Shown: piece after piece, positions 25,751 through 33,993 of the stretch | Layout of the letters: each line of letters begins with the position of its first letter | Position numbering within the stretch: the first letter of the stretch is position 1 | Assembly (NCBI RefSeq): GCF_010091945.1 | Contig: NZ_WVIE01000013.1 | Location: 62,001 to 126,000 of the forward strand | Source of the DNA: Myxacorys almedinensis A | GTDB taxonomy: Bacteria; Cyanobacteriota; Cyanobacteriia; Leptolyngbyales; Leptolyngbyaceae | Direction of reading: 5' to 3' | DNA length: 64,000 bases | The notes under the pieces: model-generated | What the model was told of the DNA's origin: nothing | The model's input: only the letters and a program-made list of their open reading frames with translations | The model's database searches: none | Position numbers and translations under genes: made by a program

Positions 25751-26536
25751 ATGATGGCAACTCAATCTTCTCTCCGCTCCCGTGGCATGGAATTACTCGT
25801 CGCTTACCACCAAAACCCCTCGGTTCGTGTAAGAAACCAGTTAGTGCAAATGAATGCTGGCTTAGTTCGGAAAATTGCTCACCGGGTCAGCCACCAATGT
25901 GCCGAACCTTACGAAGACCTAGAGCAAATTGGGTATCTCGGTTTGATTCGCGCCATTGAGCGGTTTAACCCCAATCAAGGCTGTGCCTTTAGCTCGTTTG
26001 CGGTTCCTTATATCCGCGGTGAGATGCTTCACTTTCTGCGCGATCGCGCTGGTACAGTGAAAATTCCTCGCCGTTGGCAGCAACTTAATAAAGAAGGGCA
26101 ACGGGTTCGCGAACAGCTATCAGAAGCGCACGGTCGCCAACCAACGGATGACGAGATCGCTACGGTGCTAGGTGTATCGCTCAACGAGTGGCGAGAAAGC
26201 AAGTTAGCCGCCAAAAACCGCCTACCCTTAAGTTTGGATGCTACGGTATGCCAACAGCTTGATTCTCCGATGACACTGGGTGACACGCTCCCCGATGCCC
26301 GATATCAAGCCCTGCAACATTTGGAAGAAGATCGCCAGCAGTTGCAGAAGGCGATGAACCAGTTGGAAGATAAGACTCGGCAAGCGATCGAATATGTTTT
26401 TTTGCATGACCTTTCGCGCAAAGAGGTTGCCGAACAGATCGGTGTTAGCCCGATGACGGTGACCCGTCGCATTCATCGAGGAATTCAGCAGATGGTTGGC
26501 CTACTTCAGCCTCAGGTGCTGCAATCTGATCCTTAA
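25751..26536 (+). CDS. sigF: RNA polymerase sigma factor, SigF type (group 3)
   Basis: 261 aa (ATG 25751, or 25754). Region 2: RNQLVQMNAGLVRKIAHRVS, EDLEQIGYLGLIRAIERFNP, FSSFAVPYIRGEMLHFLRDR. Region 3: QLSEAHGRQPTDDEIATVLG. Region 4 helix-turn-helix: LSRKEVAEQIGVSPMTVTRR. Lack of region 1.1 and the SigB/SigF-like order make it group 3. In cyanobacteria SigF directs pilus and motility genes. A strong terminator follows. Confidence 0.93.
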   Translation: MMATQSSLRSRGMELLVAYHQNPSVRVRNQLVQMNAGLVRKIAHRVSHQCAEPYEDLEQIGYLGLIRAIERFNPNQGCAFSSFAVPYIRGEMLHFLRDRAGTVKIPRRWQQLNKEGQRVREQLSEAHGRQPTDDEIATVLGVSLNEWRESKLAAKNRLPLSLDATVCQQLDSPMTLGDTLPDARYQALQHLEEDRQQLQKAMNQLEDKTRQAIEYVFLHDLSRKEVAEQIGVSPMTVTRRIHRGIQQMVGLLQPQVLQSDP

Positions 26537-26602
26537 ATTTACGGGCGAAGCGTTCTAGAAGAGCGGTTGCACGTATCCATCATCTAAAATCTATCGAGTT
26601 TT

Positions 26603-26638
26603 GCCGGATTGAAGATTCTTCAGTCCGGCTTCCTTTTT
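26603..26638 (+). terminator. Intrinsic terminator of sigF
   Basis: GCCGGATTGAAG (26603-26614) pairs with CTTCAGTCCGGC (26618-26629), 12 bp with one wobble and a 3-base loop, followed by TTCCTTTTT. Confidence 0.85.
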
Positions 26639-26680
26639 GTGGGCTTGCAGACTGAAGCATCTGTACGGAACAATGAAGTT

Positions 26681-26844
26681 ATACCAGGAAGTCATACCCA
26701 ATTGATTGTTCACGGCGACAGATCCTCGACCCCCCTGCCTACGGCATCCCCCCTGGGTCAGGAGCGATTTTCCGGCTCCTCTCCTGACTCAGGCGGGGTT
26801 GGGGGAGGTCGCACGTCTGTAGCATTTACAGATTAATTTGGTAT
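26681..26844. mobile_element. MITE-like element with short terminal inverted repeats
   Basis: About 164 bases bounded by ATACCA (26681) and TGGTAT (26839-26844). Its centre is a large hairpin: CCTGGGTCAGGAG (26752-26764) pairs with CTCCTGACTCAGG (26781-26793), with C-rich and G-rich arms outside (CGACCCCCCTGCC and GGGGTTGGGGGAGGTCG). No transposase gene. The foldback shape and position in a spacer fit a non-autonomous element. Confidence 0.55.
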
Positions 26845-26887
26845 CAGATCGGCGATCATGGCAAAACGGCATTGACAAAACGGAAGG

Positions 26888-28645
26888 ATGAACGTGCAAT
26901 TATTCAGGAAGGTGGGTAGGAAATTGGCTAGAAAACCGTGGCAGCATAGTCTCGTTGGTTATGTCGTTGGGTTAAGCCTAGTCCTATTTCTAAATCAGCC
27001 CGGCGTTGCACAAGAAGCTGTTTTGTCTAGCCCCAGCCCTTCTAGGCTGCCGCAACTAGAGCTACCCAGACAGTTGAGCAATTCACTGACGGCTGATGCA
27101 TCTGTGCAAACGGGTGTAGTCCGCTTGGATGGTCGTCCCTTGTTGACGATCGCATCGCCTGTGGCTCGTGATGGCGCTCAATCGGATACGACAACGCTGC
27201 TCAATGTTCGTATTCAAGGCATCGAAGCCACCCTCAACCGAATTGCGACCCACGATCTCAACGAAGCTGAACTGAGCGTTACTTCATCGATCGATTCGAG
27301 TAGCAGCCTGCCGATCTTGTCCGTAAATACCCAGTATCTTATGACGGTGACAACGTTGGACGCTCAACTGCAAGGGCAAGAGCCGTCTGCCTATGCTGAG
27401 GAGTTGACCCAAATTATTCGAGCGGCATTGTTGCGATCGCGTCAAGAACGACAGCCCGAATTTTTAGGGCGGCAGGTGCTGGTTGCGCTTGGAATTTTGG
27501 CTGGCATGGCGGCAGCAAGTCGAATATTAGCTTACGTTCAGCGACGACTCAAAGAGCAGCGCGATCGCATCGAAGCTGAAATGCCAACCGTTTCGCCGAC
27601 TCAAGATTTGCCTCCCCATCAAGTGCATTGGCTCGTCCAGCAACAGATGATAAAACGGCAACAGCGCAATTTCAAAGATGTGCAGCGTCGATTGTTAAAA
27701 CTTGGGCATGTGGCTATCTGGAGCGGCGGCGGGTTTGCGCTATTGGGGCTATTTCCTTACACTCGGTGGCTGCAACCCATTGTGCTATCGACACCCCTAA
27801 AAGTAGGTGCGATCGTATTGCTCACTTACGTTCTCATGCGGGTTAGTGATATATTCATCGATCGCTTATTTCAGGTTTTGGAAAAGGGGGAGTTCCTTTC
27901 ATCCGAGGATTCTCAGCGATTTTCGTTACGATTATCTACCTTTTCTAGAGTGGCAAAAAGCTTAGCTGTAATTATTCTATTTAGCATTTCTATTTTAGCT
28001 ATTTTGTCATCTATTGGTATTGAAATTATTCCACTTCTTGCAGGTGCAGGAATTGTTGGCTTAGGTATTTCTTTAGCATCCCAAAGCTTGATCAAAGATA
28101 TAATCAATGGCTTTCTAATTTTGTTGGAAGATCAGTATGCTGTAGGCGATGTTATTCAAGTTGGTCAAGTGAGCGGTTTAGTGGAATCGTTAAACTTGCG
28201 AATTACACAACTGCGTAATGCAGAAGGGCGATTAATTACGATTCCAAACAGCACAATCACTGTTGTAGAAAATTTATCTAAAGACTGGTCACGAGTTGAT
28301 TTAGCAATTATTCTTTCATCTAGCACTAGCCTCGATCGCGCTTTGCCCTTGATTCAAGCCGTCGGCGATAATTTGCGGCGAGATCAAGTCTGGCAAGAGA
28401 AAATTATAGAACCGCCAGAAGTACTAGGTGTAGATGATCTCAGCAGTACAGGCGTCACAATTCGAGTGTGGATTAAAACGCAACCGTTAGAGCAATGGAA
28501 TGTAGGACGAGAGTTTCGTCGTCGCTTAAAGCTAACTCTAGATGCAGAAGGAATTGAAATCGGAGTTCCCCAGCAAGTTTTGTCGCTCCATGAAAACTCT
28601 AAATACAAGAATTTTGAGCCTGAAAGTAGCCAAGATGAAAACTAA
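26888..28645 (+). CDS. MscS-family mechanosensitive ion channel
   Basis: 585 aa. Signal-like N-terminus (VGYVVGLSLVLFLNQPGVAQ), then a periplasmic part to about 195, and membrane segments near 195-215, 275-295, 305-325, 355-375 and the pore helix 378-400. The pore and beta domain follow the family pattern: LLAGAGIVGLGISLASQSLI, GFLILLEDQYAVGDVIQVG, GLVESLNLRITQLRNAEGRL, TIPNSTITVVENLSKDWSR. It opens under membrane tension to release solutes on hypo-osmotic shock. The pore half (after about 27,930) looks clearly more AT-rich than the first half. Confidence 0.9.
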   Translation: MNVQLFRKVGRKLARKPWQHSLVGYVVGLSLVLFLNQPGVAQEAVLSSPSPSRLPQLELPRQLSNSLTADASVQTGVVRLDGRPLLTIASPVARDGAQSDTTTLLNVRIQGIEATLNRIATHDLNEAELSVTSSIDSSSSLPILSVNTQYLMTVTTLDAQLQGQEPSAYAEELTQIIRAALLRSRQERQPEFLGRQVLVALGILAGMAAASRILAYVQRRLKEQRDRIEAEMPTVSPTQDLPPHQVHWLVQQQMIKRQQRNFKDVQRRLLKLGHVAIWSGGGFALLGLFPYTRWLQPIVLSTPLKVGAIVLLTYVLMRVSDIFIDRLFQVLEKGEFLSSEDSQRFSLRLSTFSRVAKSLAVIILFSISILAILSSIGIEIIPLLAGAGIVGLGISLASQSLIKDIINGFLILLEDQYAVGDVIQVGQVSGLVESLNLRITQLRNAEGRLITIPNSTITVVENLSKDWSRVDLAIILSSSTSLDRALPLIQAVGDNLRRDQVWQEKIIEPPEVLGVDDLSSTGVTIRVWIKTQPLEQWNVGREFRRRLKLTLDAEGIEIGVPQQVLSLHENSKYKNFEPESSQDEN

Positions 28646-28985
28646 ATTATTTAGCAAAATTTATCTAGCAAAAATGTTGAGTTATCAGAAACAGACAAAA
28701 CCAATTAAAGGCATCAAATCGCCTGCACTACCTTCATCCAAGTCCTCTTGTAAGAGAGAATAAGAGACGAGTTCTGCGGGAAAAAGAGGGGCAAGGGGGT
28801 TGCTCCACTGAGTCTTGTCATTTGACCAGGGATTGAACCCCAACCATTCCCAATTTGGCAATCTTAAAAATCAGTTTCTTATCTGTTTTTATTACCAAGT
28901 ATTGTCGTTGTAGCAAGATGCGATGATGGCAAATCAGCCTTCTTTTGCAGGTCTCAGGAACATGACCAAGACAGCGAAAAGCTGA
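28646..28985. other. Spacer between the MscS and SLH genes
   Basis: 340 bases between convergent genes. No gene and no good terminator seen. A GGGATTGAACCCC palindrome near 28839 resembles a tRNA T-arm but the rest of a tRNA is absent. Confidence 0.4.
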
Positions 28986-29966
28986 CTAATTCGCTTCGCG
29001 GTTGACAGCTTCACGATTGACAATGTATTGTGTCGCAGCTTGGTTTTGCGGTAGCGGCTCAATTTTGCCAATATTCACCAAAGCTTGATGAACAAAAGCA
29101 GCAACATCGCCTCGCGTTGCAGGCTGAGTTGGGTTTAGAACTCTGAGATTGGGATGATTAACCACAATGCCAGTGCGGGTTGCGTCAGCGACGCCTGGAG
29201 CAACGGCGGCGGGAATCCGATCGGCATCTGTGTAGTATTGGCTGAGAACCGTCGATGCGGCTTGCTGGTCATCCCCGGAACCGGTTGCAGTAGGAGAGTC
29301 TCCCTGGCTAGCTGACGGGCTTTCAGCCGGAGTAGGGCGTTGAGCAGCTTGAGATGGGCGGGCAGCTACGAAAGGCTGTAAGAGAGCCAGGGATGCCATA
29401 GGTAGGGCGATAGGTCGCCGAGCGGGGCGGCGAGCGGCAGAAGGTTGGGCGGCTCGGCTCGGAGCGGCGGCTTGTGTAGGTGCTGCTGTGCTTTGAAGGT
29501 CTAAGTTTTGTGCCAATGTTGCCAGTGCATCAGCCCGGCTTATAGGCTGCTGAGGGCGAAACTCGCCGCTAGGGGAAGCTCCCATAAATCCTGATTCATA
29601 AGCTTCTTCGATCGCGGGGGCTGCCCAACTTTCTTCTGGTACGTCCTTAAAGGCGCTGCCGCTTGGAATCTGGCGCTCTGCTGGCTGAGAAAAAGCTTGC
29701 CGAACAATGGCAGCAAATTCATTGCGAGCAACGGTGTTGTTGGGGCGATAGGTTCCGTCTGGGTAGCCTGCAACGATGTTACGTTCTGCCAATGCTGTAA
29801 TGAAGGGTTGCGCCCAGTGGTTTGCGACATCTGGAAAATTATTTGCTGCATTTTGAGCAATAGCTGAGCGATCGCTGGAGGGGGCAATAGCTGCGATCGC
29901 GCCTACGAGCAACCCAGCACTCAGTAAGGATACTCTAACAATTGACTGACGAGAGGGCTTAGCCAT
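28986..29966 (-). CDS. Secreted S-layer homology (SLH) domain protein
   Basis: 326 aa with signal peptide (SLLSAGLLVGAIAAIAPSSD, cleavage near AIAQ). SLH 1 begins FPDVANHWAQPFITALAERN with GYPDGTYRPNNTVARNEFA; SLH 2 begins FKDVPEESWAAPAIEEAYES with EFRPQQPISRADALATL; after an Ala/Pro/Arg-rich linker a weaker third SLH is at the C-terminus (NPTQPATRGDVAAFVHQALV). SLH domains bind cell-wall polymers. No beta-barrel (OprB) domain follows. AAGGA lies upstream of the ATG. Confidence 0.88.
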   Translation of the reverse strand: MAKPSRQSIVRVSLLSAGLLVGAIAAIAPSSDRSAIAQNAANNFPDVANHWAQPFITALAERNIVAGYPDGTYRPNNTVARNEFAAIVRQAFSQPAERQIPSGSAFKDVPEESWAAPAIEEAYESGFMGASPSGEFRPQQPISRADALATLAQNLDLQSTAAPTQAAAPSRAAQPSAARRPARRPIALPMASLALLQPFVAARPSQAAQRPTPAESPSASQGDSPTATGSGDDQQAASTVLSQYYTDADRIPAAVAPGVADATRTGIVVNHPNLRVLNPTQPATRGDVAAFVHQALVNIGKIEPLPQNQAATQYIVNREAVNREAN

Positions 29967-30500
29967 GGAACATTTTCCTTGGGTAATGGTTTAACTTGCT
30001 TCTCCGAACTTACTGTTTTTTTTGTTTCACTTTCTCCATCAAATGGTATAACCTCCTCTCTGGATGATGGTGAGAACAGCTTGCCTTTATTTCTTATCAC
30101 TTTAGAACCATTCAGAACCATTGAGCCGAACCCGACTAAGCACGCCCGTTCAAGCCCAGCCGATCAGGAAACAGTGCTTAAGTTTCTCATTTTCTAATTT
30201 CGCTTTCAGGAAATTAATCCCGCTGGTTTGTGTCTTCAGATAGAGGCAAACCCAGGAAAAGATCTACTAAAAGATAGCCAATCTTTTGAAATATTGAAAG
30301 ATTCAACTGTTGTAACGATCGGGTTAGAAATTCGGTATTGCTGTATCGGAGTATGAAGAGCTATTTTTCGGGGTCTTGTGTAGTTCGAGACCTACGAATT
30401 TTTCAAAAGTCTGAATGATCCCAGCGTTCATTTCTAGATGCTGTAATACCATACATCTATCCGGATTTTCTGTTTGAAAAATCTTTAGGCTCTACATAAT
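29967..30500. other. Divergent spacer between the SLH and DUF308 genes
   Basis: About 530 bases. It contains promoters for both genes. I see a duplicated GAACCATT near 30105-30120 but no gene or strong hairpin. Confidence 0.4.
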
Positions 30501-31070
30501 ATGCGGCAAGATATTGATCCCATTAAGTTAGGAAGGCGGCTATCTCGAAATTGGTGGACGTTGGTTTTGAGAGGTGCGATCGCAGTTCTGTTTGGTCTTT
30601 TTGCTCTGTTCTTACCTGGAATTACCCTTACCTCGCTGGTGTTTTTGTTTGGTGCATTTGCCCTCGGTGGTGGCATTCTTTTAATTATTTCGGCATTTCG
30701 CGATCGCGTGCGAGGGGCAAGCGGATGGGTGCTTTTATTAAATGGTGTTATCAGTGTTGCTATTGGTGTTCTCGCATTTATCTATCCAGGTCTCACGGCT
30801 CTATCGCTGCTATATTTGATCGCTGCTTGGGCAGTAGTGACCGGCATTTTTGAAATTATTGCTGCGATTCAACTGCGTGAGGAAATTTCAACAGAATGGT
30901 TACTTGCGATCGCAGGGATTGCCTCGATCGCCTTTGGTATTTTACTCGCAGTTTATCCAGGTGCAGGGGCATTAGCATTGGTTTGGATTATTGCAGGTTA
31001 TGCTTTATTTTTTGGCATCTTGCTCATGATTTTGGGCTTTCGTTTACGAAATTGGCGTGGGCAAGAATGA
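30501..31070 (+). CDS. HdeD/DUF308-family membrane protein
   Basis: 189 aa with six hydrophobic segments arranged as repeated pairs (LRGAIAVLFGLFALFLPGIT, LLNGVISVAIGVLAFIYPGL, IAGIASIAFGILLAVYPGAG). The repeated GI/GVLxxxYPG pattern is the DUF308/HdeD signature. Named for E. coli acid-resistance protein HdeD; function in cyanobacteria unknown. Confidence 0.88.
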   Translation: MRQDIDPIKLGRRLSRNWWTLVLRGAIAVLFGLFALFLPGITLTSLVFLFGAFALGGGILLIISAFRDRVRGASGWVLLLNGVISVAIGVLAFIYPGLTALSLLYLIAAWAVVTGIFEIIAAIQLREEISTEWLLAIAGIASIAFGILLAVYPGAGALALVWIIAGYALFFGILLMILGFRLRNWRGQE

Positions 31071-31185
31071 GCTATTAGAAATCTTAGTATTTAGCGAACT
31101 ATTTATGTCCACAGCAATATTGATAATTAAGTTTTAGTATTTACAATATTGGTATTAATAATCAATATTATCTATACATAACGTT

Positions 31186-32361
31186 ATGTCGAACGATTCA
31201 TCTCAGTCCGCTTCAGATCAGCCTCAACCAGAACTGTCTCAGACCCCCTCAGACCTGGGTGCAGTCAGAAAGCGCAAAACCCATCTGTTGGGTGGAGTTG
31301 CAGAGACAGCGCTTAAAACTGGAGAAGGCGCAATCGGGGCTGCTCTTTGGCTGGGTAATATTGTCACAAAACAAATGGTTCGCCTGATTGGAACCGCCAC
31401 CCAAGGAGCCGGAGAAGCAGTTGGGTTTGTTGGAAATCTACCGCTGCTAAGAAACCCAATTGTGAAGCGGTTGGCCGGGGTTTTAAAGCTCGACTGGTTG
31501 ACGGGAATGAGCGATCGCGTAGACACTACCAAAGCCGAAGCGGCGGTCAGGGAATTTCAACGCAAGTACCCGGATGAATCTCCTAGCCAAATCACCCATC
31601 GGTTGATGGTAAAAAAGGCATTTCAAGCAGGAAGTTCGGGCTTTGTCACCAGTATGTTGCCAGGGTTTGCAACCGCCCTTCTCGCTCTTGATTTAGCCGC
31701 CACAACCGCACTGCAAACCGAGTTGGTTTATGAAATTGCCGCTGCTTATGGATTAGATTTGCAGGACTCTGCTCGTAAAGGCGAGGTGTTGGCAATCTTT
31801 GGGCTGGCAGTTGGGGGCGGCAACGCCCTAAAAGCAGGGCTAGGATTTCTCCGCAACATCCCTTTAGCAGGTGCCATGATCGGCGCAAGTACCAATGCTA
31901 CGATGCTCTATTCACTCGGTTATGCAGCAAGTCAGTTTTATGAAGCTAAGCTTCGAGACGGATCTCAAGAACCCAGCACAGAAGCCTTAGAAGCGATTCA
32001 GCAGCGGAGCGAGCAGTATTTGAGTGTTGCGATCGCCCAGCAGGCAGTCATGGATCAGATTTTGGTGCACATGATTTTGGCAAGCTATCCCGAAAAAAGC
32101 TGGGAAGATATTTTGCCAGAGCTTAGAAAAATGCAGATCGAGCAAGATTCGTTGAATGGGATTGCGGCAAATATTAAAGCCCCGCAACCGTTGTCTACAT
32201 TGGTGGATCAACTAAACTGCGACTTCGCGATCCCTCTATTGGCTCAGTGCCGTCGCATTGCTCAAAGCAACGATGCCATCTCAGCGCAGGCAGCAAAGGT
32301 GTTAACAGCGATCGAAGAAAAGTGTGATGCAGACGACCTTTTGGAGAGTTTGGAACCCTAG
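31186..32361 (+). CDS. EcsC-like / glycine-rich membrane-associated protein
   Basis: 391 aa. A polar N-terminus (1-35) precedes amphipathic glycine-rich helices (GEGAIGAALWLGNIVTKQMV), a block SQITHRLMVKKAFQAGSSGF, then hydrophobic AATTALQTELVYEIAAAYGL and LAVGGGNALKAGLGFLRNIP. The layout resembles EcsC/DUF697-type proteins, but the match is by eye only. Cytosolic or peripheral membrane; function unknown. Confidence 0.6.
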   Translation: MSNDSSQSASDQPQPELSQTPSDLGAVRKRKTHLLGGVAETALKTGEGAIGAALWLGNIVTKQMVRLIGTATQGAGEAVGFVGNLPLLRNPIVKRLAGVLKLDWLTGMSDRVDTTKAEAAVREFQRKYPDESPSQITHRLMVKKAFQAGSSGFVTSMLPGFATALLALDLAATTALQTELVYEIAAAYGLDLQDSARKGEVLAIFGLAVGGGNALKAGLGFLRNIPLAGAMIGASTNATMLYSLGYAASQFYEAKLRDGSQEPSTEALEAIQQRSEQYLSVAIAQQAVMDQILVHMILASYPEKSWEDILPELRKMQIEQDSLNGIAANIKAPQPLSTLVDQLNCDFAIPLLAQCRRIAQSNDAISAQAAKVLTAIEEKCDADDLLESLEP

Positions 32362-32450
32362 CTCTGAGCGGTTCCCTAATTAGGAACCCACTTGAAAACT
32401 AAACAGACAAAACCAAACAGGTAGCGATCGCTATCACAAGCGATGAGAAA

Positions 32451-32987
32451 TCAGTTCTCATTAGAGGATTCGTTTAATCGCTCAGAGAGCCATTCTTGCG
32501 GCTCTTGCTCTATCATTATGCTGTTGACAGAGAGCAATGGTGTTTCTGGAGCCTCATCTAAATGCGGAAACCGAATGGGCTGGTCAACATATCGATGGGT
32601 GCATTGGTTGAAGTTGCCACAGCAATTCTTTGAGAATTTCTCTCTTGAGCCGTGAATTAGGTTAACGTAGTGTTCTAAAAAATGCGGAACGACAGCTTCT
32701 TCAAAGGTGATGAACTTGAAGTAATCTCCAGTTGCTAAATCGAGAATGCGGTTCCGGTTCCAAAGCTCTTGCTGTGCCTGTGGGCATCGGTAATATCGAA
32801 TTCGAGAATCTTTTGAAGCGTAGGTCTTACCAATTGTTTCTGTTTGATCGGTTGATGCATTATCTAAGATAATCAATTCAAAATTCTCAAATCCTTGAGA
32901 CAAAATTGAGTCGAGCAAGGTTTGCAGTAGATAACCGCCGTTTTGCACTGTGAGTCCTAAGCTAATAAGAGGCTGGAATGCGATCAT
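32451..32987 (-). CDS. Short family 2 glycosyltransferase, probably degenerate
   Basis: 178 aa. The nucleotide-binding half is clear: PLISLGLTVQNGGYLLQTLL, ENFELIILDNASTDQTETI, DSRIRYYRCPQ. Where GT2 enzymes carry the metal-binding DxD, this protein has GDYFKFITFEEAVVPHFLEH, with no Asp pair. The C-terminal acceptor part is short. Catalysis is therefore doubtful. Convergent with the EcsC-like gene. Confidence 0.7.
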   Translation of the reverse strand: MIAFQPLISLGLTVQNGGYLLQTLLDSILSQGFENFELIILDNASTDQTETIGKTYASKDSRIRYYRCPQAQQELWNRNRILDLATGDYFKFITFEEAVVPHFLEHYVNLIHGSREKFSKNCCGNFNQCTHRYVDQPIRFPHLDEAPETPLLSVNSIMIEQEPQEWLSERLNESSNEN

Positions 32988-33993
32988 CTGATCCTCCCTG
33001 TTAATTAATGCGGTAGCGTTTATTAATGCAGACTGGAATCGTTAACGGTTTTGTCGTTATACAAAAAGTTCTACAGTCTCAAGTGAATCAATCTATAAGG
33101 GGCTGTGGTGCTAATGCTGCGCCTCAAAAAACTGGTTAAAACAATAGCGTAAAAGCACTAAACCAAAGGCGTCGGATCGGCAACACTACACCTTTAGAAA
33201 CATAAAAGTAAAGCGATATTGCAATGCTAAAGCAAACCATTAGAGCATCAAAGTTGCACCAATGCTAGAAATCTACTGCTCAGGGCAACCAACACTAAAA
33301 ATCGCTGATTTATGTTAGATGGAGCGAGGTAAACACTACCTATTCCCAATGGCAGAAACTCTACGCCAATTCTGGGGAAGAATTTGCTGGCTACAAATTC
33401 AACGTATGGCTGCGTTAAACCCAATTCAAAACTAATTCTTGAGATCCTCTCCGAAAAAGATTAAATGACTGCACTTGAGATCCCATTATCACCGTTGGGT
33501 TGGTAGGGAATGAAGCGAGGCAGGCATTTACGGGGGAGTCAAGCCTCCAGGAATTCGCACGGCTGCAACATACTGTAGTGCCACTTTGGATCTAACGAAC
33601 AGCTTGCCCCGCAGCAGCGTTTGCTGCCCATGAGAGGGGAAATCTACCCGTAATGAATCCAGTAAGAGCATAAGTCTAAAAAGTTTGAAACAGCAGGCAG
33701 AGCATTCTGCATATACTACAATTACCGCCACAGTCACCGCAATCAAATTATCGCAATTTATCTTTATATTTCCTTCCAACATATCGCTAGTTTATAAATA
33801 TTGAATGAAGCTGTTGATCGTTGAAAAGGTTCTAGAATTTTAGTTTCCGTAGTGTTTCCCGTGGGCAAGGGCAGGCATTTTCGCGATCGCGTCGAACCCA
33901 TCAAACCAAAGACAAATCGAAGTTTCAACCCGTCTGCTCTAGGGCATCCCTTGCCGCTCGTTAGAACGCCTTGGCGGAGCCAGACCAAAATCT
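32988..33993. other. 1-kb spacer upstream of the glycosyltransferase
   Basis: No supported gene. On the minus strand 33528-33660 the reading QQTLLRGKLFVRSK then AAVRIPGGLTPP-stop ends within CCCCCGTAAATGCC and looks faintly like a decayed transposase tail, similar in style to the remnant at 22135. Otherwise low-complexity and frame-broken sequence, which suggests decayed genes. Confidence 0.35.

Noticed and set aside
26609-26836. 75-codon frame across the MITE-like element
   Set aside because: It crosses the foldback structure and the sigF terminator; no family.
28830-28865. tRNA T-arm-like sequence GGGATTGAACCCC
   Set aside because: No acceptor, D or anticodon arm can be built around it on either strand.
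33528-33782. 84-codon minus-strand gene
   Set aside because: Only the last part looks protein-like; the rest is hydrophobic noise, so I treat it as decayed DNA rather than a gene.
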